Shown here piece after piece: positions 20,585 to 24,248 of a DNA stretch of 24,248 nt (its first letter is position 1; each line of letters opens with the position of its first letter). The stretch is from CAZNQW01 sp964575225 (GTDB lineage: Bacteria; Chloroflexota; Anaerolineae; JAAYZQ01): NCBI GenBank assembly GCA_964575225.1, contig CAZNQW010000031.1, positions 1 to 24,248 of the forward strand, written 5' to 3'. A model generated the notes under the pieces. That model saw nothing but the letters and a program-made list of their open reading frames with translations. It was not told the DNA's origin and made no database searches. A program made the position numbers and the translations under genes.

Positions 20585-21268
20585 ATGACTCAGAATGTGC
20601 GCGTGTACCGATATTTTGACCTGATCATGGCGGCGTTTGTGGCCGTGCTGCTGATCAGCAACATCGCCTCGAGCAAGATTTTGGATCTGGGCCCTTTTAC
20701 CTTTGACGGCGGCACCCTCCTGTTTCCCATCAGCTACCTGTTCGGCGACATCCTCACCGAGGTGTATGGCTATCGCAAGAGCCGCCGCGTCATCTGGGTC
20801 GGATTTGGCAGCGCCACCTTGATGGCGGGGGTGTTGGCCCTGGTGGGTGCCCTGCCTCCGGCCCAGGGCTGGGACCATCAGTCCGCCTACCAGGCCATCC
20901 TGGGCGCCACGCCCCGCATCGTCGCCGGCTCGCTCATCGCCTACTTTTGCGGGGAGTTTAGCAACTCGTTCACCCTGGCCAAGATGAAAGTGCTCACCCA
21001 GGGACGGTGGCTGTGGACCCGGACCATCGGCAGCACCCTCATCGGCGAGGGGGTGGACACCCTGCTTTTTGTGACCATCGCCTTTGCCGGGACCCTACCT
21101 TGGGATCTCTTTTGGAGCGTGGTGCTGTCCAACTATCTGTTCAAGGTGGGCCTGGAGACGTTGATGACGCCCGCCACCTATCGCATCGTCGCCTTTTTGA
21201 AACGCGCCGAACAGGAAGACGTCTACGACGTCGACACCGACTTTAACCCATTCAAGATCGCCGGGTGA
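20585..21268 (+). CDS. yhhQ: VUT-family queuosine-precursor transporter (YhhQ-like)
   Basis: A 227-residue integral membrane protein of the VUT/YhhQ (vitamin uptake transporter) family, whose E. coli member takes up queuine-pathway precursors (preQ0/preQ1). Family signatures are present: 'LLISNIASSKI' in span 1, 'FDGGTLLFPISYLFGDILTE' followed by 'VYGYRKSRRVIW', 'AYFCGEFSNSFTLAKMK', 'TRTIGSTLIGEGVDTLLFV' and 'NYLFKVGLETLMTPATYRIV'. About six spans are visible, of normal length. The Shine-Dalgarno is weak and the start is judged from homology (MTQNVRVYRYFDL). It precedes era by 61 bp. The precise precursor imported is not determined by sequence. Confidence 0.92.
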   Translation: MTQNVRVYRYFDLIMAAFVAVLLISNIASSKILDLGPFTFDGGTLLFPISYLFGDILTEVYGYRKSRRVIWVGFGSATLMAGVLALVGALPPAQGWDHQSAYQAILGATPRIVAGSLIAYFCGEFSNSFTLAKMKVLTQGRWLWTRTIGSTLIGEGVDTLLFVTIAFAGTLPWDLFWSVVLSNYLFKVGLETLMTPATYRIVAFLKRAEQEDVYDVDTDFNPFKIAG

Positions 21269-21329
21269 TGTGCCGTACATCGCCCACTGAAGCCGGCAGG
21301 CGGCTTGTAGCCTGTATCGTGAGGAATGT

Positions 21330-22304
21330 ATGACTGAAAACGATTGGGGCGAGCTTCTCGTCCCCGCCGATCTCCCTGCCGATCACCGCTCGGGGTTTGT
21401 CGCCGTCGTGGGCAAACCCAACGTCGGCAAATCGACGTTGATGAACGCCCTTCTGGGCCAGAAAATTGCCATTGTCTCGCCCAAACCCCAAACCACCCGA
21501 AACCGGTTGTTGGGCATCTTGACGCTGGAAAAGGGCCGGGGCGACCCGGCCGACGCCCAGATCGTCTTTGTCGACACGCCGGGCATCCACCAGCCCCATC
21601 ACAAACTGGGCGCCTACATGGTAGAGACGGCCATCCGCGCCATCCCCGACGCCGACCTCGTGCTGTTTCTGGTGGACGTGTCTCAGCCGCCTTCCGAGGA
21701 AGACCGCCAGATCGCGAGCATCCTCCAGGAACAGCGGCAGGCCCCCGTGCTTTTGGTACTGAACAAGTCCGACGCCCTGCCGGCCGAGTCGGCTTTGGCG
21801 CAGATGGCAGCCTATCAGGGCCTGGGCGACTGGGCCGATTCGATGCTGATTTCGGCGCTGCGCCGAGACAAGCTGGACGATCTACTGAACGCCATCCTCG
21901 ACCGATTGCCCTTGGGCCCGCGTTACTATCCGGAGGATCAGGTCACCAACCAGCAGCTCCGTTTCATGGCGGCCGAACTGATCCGCGAAAAGGTGATGCT
22001 CCATCTGCAACAGGAACTGCCCTACTCGGTCGCCGTCATGGTCGATCAGTTCAAAGAACGTAGCGAGGACATGACCTACATCGGCGCCACGATCTTTGTG
22101 GAACGCGACACGCAAAAGGCCATCATCCTGGGTCAGAAAGGCTCCATGATCAAACGGATTGGGCAAGATGCCCGCCGCGAGATCGAACAATTGCTGGGTA
22201 CTCGGGTGTATTTGGAGCTGTGGGTCAAGATCCGGAAAAAGTGGCGCCAGGATGAACAGGAACTGCGCCGCCTGGGCTATTCGCTGCCGAACAAAGGTAC
22301 ATAG
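21330..22304 (+). CDS. era: GTPase Era, 16S rRNA maturation factor
   Basis: A 324-residue GTPase that binds the 3' end of 16S rRNA and helps assemble the 30S subunit. G motifs: G1 'GKPNVGKS' (residues 28-35), G2 Thr in 'KPQTTRNR' (about 52-59), G3 'DTPG' (82-85), G4 'NKSD' (145-148) and G5 'SAL' (about 174). The C-terminal KH domain runs from about 215 to 305, with the 'ILGQKGSMIKRIG' GxxG loop and 'LELWVKIRKKWRQDE'. The N-terminus is about 18 residues longer than E. coli Era (MTENDWGELLVPADLPADH). GAGGAA lies before the ATG. Downstream is the Fe-S protein gene, 64 bp away. Confidence 0.98.
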   Translation: MTENDWGELLVPADLPADHRSGFVAVVGKPNVGKSTLMNALLGQKIAIVSPKPQTTRNRLLGILTLEKGRGDPADAQIVFVDTPGIHQPHHKLGAYMVETAIRAIPDADLVLFLVDVSQPPSEEDRQIASILQEQRQAPVLLVLNKSDALPAESALAQMAAYQGLGDWADSMLISALRRDKLDDLLNAILDRLPLGPRYYPEDQVTNQQLRFMAAELIREKVMLHLQQELPYSVAVMVDQFKERSEDMTYIGATIFVERDTQKAIILGQKGSMIKRIGQDARREIEQLLGTRVYLELWVKIRKKWRQDEQELRRLGYSLPNKGT

Positions 22305-22368
22305 GCTTTCTCATCACCTGGGCCCGCCAACGTGCTCCTATGAGGTTGTCCTTTCCAGGAGGCATACC

Positions 22369-23316
22369 ATGGAAAACAAGACCAAACGACGCCTGATCCA
22401 ACCTTCGACCCGGGCCCTGTGGCAGGAAGCTCGCCGGACCCCCGGCTACTCCCTCATCAACTGGCTGCACGGCTATGTCTATGCCCGCTGGATCTATCTG
22501 TACATCGGCATCGGAGCCGGGGAGCATTGGCTGGCTCGCCTTTTTGGTCCCCCACTGCGCCTCTTGGGCCGCGTCCTACCGCATCGGTCCAACGGCGACA
22601 GCCAGAGCCACACGATTGCCGACGGATACCACGGCAAGGTGGTGCCCCTTGATGCCGCCATCCAGCTGGTCACCGTTCAGGAGGACGTGAACCTGGGCGA
22701 CCTGGAACAGATCATTCCCTATCCAGTGGCCCGCGACCTGGTCCTCCAGAATCCCGATCATATCACTGTGCTGGACTGCGCTTGCCGCTCGGTGCGGCCC
22801 AACTCCTGCGAGCCCGTTGATGTCTGCATGGTGATCGGCGAACCCTTTGCCAGCTTTGTCCTGGAGCATCACCCCCTCCGTTCACGGGCGATCAGCCCGC
22901 AGGAAGCCGTGGCGATCCTCACCGCCGAACACGAGCGGGGCCATGTCCACCATGCATTTTTCAAAGATGCTATGCTCGGCAGGTTCTACGCCATCTGCAA
23001 CTGCTGCTCCTGCTGTTGCGGCGCGATGTACGCCCACCAACACGGCACGCCGATGCTGGCCTCCTCGGGCTACCTGGCCCGGGTGGATGAGGACCTGTGC
23101 GCGGGCTGCGGTGCGTGCACAGAGGTCTGCCCGTTTGCGGCGATTTCGATGGATGACGGGTTGGCGCACGTCGATGCCGCCACCTGCATGGGTTGCGGCG
23201 TGTGCGTGGCCCACTGCCCGCAAGAGGCCCTCTCTTTGCAGCGAGATCCGACCAAGGGCGAGCCGCTGGAGATTCAAAAGGTCATGGCGGAGGTAGCGTC
23301 AACCGCCAGGGATTGA
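22369..23316 (+). CDS. Cys-rich double 4Fe-4S ferredoxin-domain protein
   Basis: A 315-residue protein with a perfect AGGAGG before ATG 22369. The C-terminus has two classic 4Fe-4S motifs: C244-x2-C247-x2-C250-x3-C254 and C273-x2-C276-x2-C279-x3-C283. Upstream is an unusual cluster of six cysteines in eight residues, 'CNCCSCCC' (210-217), and a third group C137-x-C139, C147 and C153 in 'LDCACRSVRPNSCEPVDVC'. A hydrophobic, aromatic stretch (about 35-50, 'YVYARWIYLYIGIGAGEHW') may anchor it to the membrane. This domain order recurs in uncharacterised bacterial and archaeal Fe-S proteins. It probably moves electrons, but partner and reaction are unknown. It is not a complex I subunit, and part of it is duplicated at the window end. 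Confidence 0.85.
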   Translation: MENKTKRRLIQPSTRALWQEARRTPGYSLINWLHGYVYARWIYLYIGIGAGEHWLARLFGPPLRLLGRVLPHRSNGDSQSHTIADGYHGKVVPLDAAIQLVTVQEDVNLGDLEQIIPYPVARDLVLQNPDHITVLDCACRSVRPNSCEPVDVCMVIGEPFASFVLEHHPLRSRAISPQEAVAILTAEHERGHVHHAFFKDAMLGRFYAICNCCSCCCGAMYAHQHGTPMLASSGYLARVDEDLCAGCGACTEVCPFAAISMDDGLAHVDAATCMGCGVCVAHCPQEALSLQRDPTKGEPLEIQKVMAEVASTARD

Positions 23317-23329
23317 AGGCTGGTCGTAC

Positions 23330-23358
23330 TTGACAAAATCGCACACTGTAATTACAAT
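23330..23358 (+). promoter_or_regulatory. mazEF promoter with palindrome over the -10
   Basis: Consensus TTGACA (23330-23335), 17 bp, TACAAT (23353-23358). The perfect palindrome TGTAATTACA (23347-23356) overlaps the -10 and is flanked by ACAC and GTGT halves, as expected for MazE/MazEF autorepression. It starts 14 bp after the stop of the Fe-S gene, and no terminator is visible between them. Confidence 0.75.
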
Positions 23359-23400
23359 GTGTATACCATCAAGCTGAAATGTTGGCAAGGAGGTTTCGGT

Positions 23401-23667
23401 ATGGTCGCCATGATCAAGTCGCGTATCGTCAAGATCGGCAACTCACAGGGAGTTCGCATTCCCAAACTCCTGCTCGAACAAAGCAATCTTGAGGAGGAAG
23501 TCGAGCTGGTTCTGCAAGAGGATCAGATCATTATTCGCCCGGTCCAGCAAGTGCGTCAGGGCTGGGAGGAAGCGTTCAAAGCCATGGGCAAACGACGCGA
23601 CGATGAGCTACTGGACGGCGAGGCTCTTGCCTCGAACGATTGGGACGAGGAAGAATGGGAATGGTAG
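23401..23667 (+). CDS. mazE: MazE-like antitoxin (AbrB fold)
   Basis: An 88-residue antitoxin. Residues 1-50 form the swapped-hairpin DNA-binding domain (KSRIVKIGNSQGVRIPKLL, then 'EVELVLQEDQIIIRP'). The C-terminal tail is strongly acidic and aromatic (NDWDEEEWEW), typical of the segment that threads into MazF. ATG 23401 has AAGGAGG 7 nt upstream. A GTG-started longer frame would begin in the promoter and is rejected. Its stop overlaps the mazF start region. It should repress its own promoter through the palindrome at 23347. Confidence 0.93.
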   Translation: MVAMIKSRIVKIGNSQGVRIPKLLLEQSNLEEEVELVLQEDQIIIRPVQQVRQGWEEAFKAMGKRRDDELLDGEALASNDWDEEEWEW

Positions 23668-23984
23668 TCAAACGCTTTGACGTATACCTGGTCAACCTCG
23701 ATCCCACAATTGGCAGCGAGATCAAAAAGACGCGCCCGTGCCTGATCGTTTCGCCGGATGAAATGAACCGCTGGATCAGAACCGTGATTGTTGCGCCTAT
23801 GACCACCAAAGGACATTCCTATCCAACTCGCGTGCCGTGCGAGTTCCAGGGGAAGGAAGGGCAGGTCGTACTGGATCAAATCCGAACGGTGGACAAATCA
23901 CGATTGGTGCAAAAGCTGGGTCGAATAGACAAAGCCACACAGAGAGAAGTGGTTGTGACGATTGCCGAGATGTTTGCAGAATAG
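23661..23984 (+). CDS. mazF: MazF-like endoribonuclease toxin
   Basis: A 107-residue toxin of the MazF/PemK family, a sequence-specific mRNA or tRNA endoribonuclease neutralised by MazE. It begins 'MVVKRFDVYLVNLDPT', has the conserved 'KKTRPCLIVSPDEMN' with the catalytic Arg (R25) and 'VIVAPMTTKGHSYPTRV' with the catalytic Thr (T48), and ends in 'VDKSRLVQKLGRID...AEMFAE'. All catalytic residues are intact, so it looks active. ATG 23661 overlaps the mazE stop; an ATG at 23655 would add MG and has slightly different ribosome-site spacing. The cleavage sequence cannot be read from the protein. Confidence 0.94.
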   Translation: MVVKRFDVYLVNLDPTIGSEIKKTRPCLIVSPDEMNRWIRTVIVAPMTTKGHSYPTRVPCEFQGKEGQVVLDQIRTVDKSRLVQKLGRIDKATQREVVVTIAEMFAE

Positions 23985-24044
23985 ACGCGCAAACTGCCAA
24001 ATCTCGAGGTCCAACCGGCTGTTACCGCTCAAGCCTCCGTGCCA

Positions 24045-24248
24045 ATGGTGCAAGCACCAACCGCGCCGTCAAGGCGAACAGACTTGGTGCATTGTGTCCA
24101 CTACTACAAAGAGGCTATGCTCGGCAGGTTCTATGCCATCTGCAATTGTTGTTCCTGCTGCTGTGGGGCGATGTACGCCCACCAGCACGGCATGCCGATG
24201 CTGGCATCCTCCGGCTACCTGGCCCGGGTGGATGAGGACCTGTGTGTG
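24045..24248 (+). pseudogene. 5'-truncated second copy of the Cys-rich 4Fe-4S gene (partial)
   Basis: The frame following the mazF stop is open from 23985 to the window end; the first in-frame ATG is 24045. Its N-terminal part (MVQAPTAPSRRTDL) is unrelated to the first copy, but from about 24090 it matches the upstream Fe-S protein: 'VHYYKEAMLGRFYAICNCC' then 'SCCCGAMYAHQHGMPMLASS' and 'GYLARVDEDLC'. All cysteines are kept. The first half, including the CACR...C...C region, is missing. It is therefore either a truncated paralogue still under protein-level selection or a shorter functional version. No Shine-Dalgarno is obvious. The ferredoxin motifs should lie just past the window edge. Confidence 0.6.
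24111..24248 (+). repeat. Direct repeat of 22966-23103 within the Fe-S gene copies
   Basis: Ungapped alignment of 24111-24248 with 22966-23103 (138 nt, 46 codons). By my count 124/138 bases are identical. Of 14 differing codons, 11 are synonymous and 3 change the residue (D to E, T to M, A to V). The copies are 1145 bp apart, with mazEF between them. The repeat may extend beyond the window. Confidence 0.9.

Noticed and set aside
22369..23316. Treating the double 4Fe-4S protein as NuoI of complex I
   Set aside because: It is far from the nuo operon, too long, and has extra cysteine clusters not found in NuoI; the TxEVCP/VAHCP spacing alone is generic to ferredoxins.
1..24248. CRISPR arrays, tRNA/rRNA genes, insertion sequences or phage integrases
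   Set aside because: No regularly spaced repeats, no tRNA-like cloverleaf, and no transposase or integrase motifs were found in any gene of the window.

Overview
The window is about 24 kb of GC-rich bacterial chromosome, densely coded, with housekeeping genes and no phage, IS element, CRISPR array, tRNA or rRNA that I can see. The gene mix (PiT plus DUF47, tandem FemAB-like proteins, PadR plus HAAS-like protein, membrane proteins with short extracytoplasmic 'RWI' repeats, PfkB kinase, VUT/YhhQ, Era) and the style of the small membrane proteins suggest a Chloroflexota bacterium, probably Anaerolineae-like. That assignment is inference, because no marker gene allows placement by eye.

Layout. 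(1) 1-1183, minus: 3'-truncated metG, with its own promoter and a leader of about 230 nt that ends in a terminator-like hairpin just before the Shine-Dalgarno. (2) 1586-2758, plus: a cysteine-rich mini-protein behind four 11-bp-phased repeats, then a YugP-type membrane zinc peptidase with its own promoter and a strong terminator. (3) 2850-5459, plus: a PadR repressor with a palindromic operator, a HAAS-like membrane partner, a polytopic membrane protein, and a Pro-rich single-span protein with two 'RWI' repeats, closed by a terminator. (4) 5489-9735, plus: a phosphate-themed operon with two promoters, encoding a fused double HAD protein, a PiT phosphate transporter, a DUF47/PhoU-like partner and a PfkB sugar kinase. 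(5) 9749-9949, minus: a small glycine/cysteine-rich membrane protein. (6) 10087-18069, minus: nuoA-H-J-K-L-M-N, exactly the seven membrane-arm subunits of complex I and none of the peripheral-arm subunits, with a promoter before nuoA and a terminator after nuoN. (7) 18347-23316, plus: two tandem FemAB-like genes (apparently leaderless), a YhhQ transporter, era, and a cysteine-rich double 4Fe-4S protein. (8) 23330-24248, plus: a mazEF toxin-antitoxin pair followed by a 5'-truncated second copy of the 4Fe-4S gene, cut by the window edge.

How the parts fit. Region 4 couples phosphate uptake to likely phosphatase and sugar-kinase activities. Region 6 is a self-contained hydrophobic module of the respiratory chain whose NADH- or ferredoxin-side subunits must be encoded elsewhere. 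Regions 2 and 3 look like envelope or metal-stress functions under dedicated regulators. The least ordinary signals are the helically phased repeat array at 1586-1624, the metG leader, the membrane-arm-only nuo operon with hairpins at several gene junctions, the double HAD protein with a degenerate second half, and the duplicated Cys-rich 4Fe-4S gene with mazEF between the copies.
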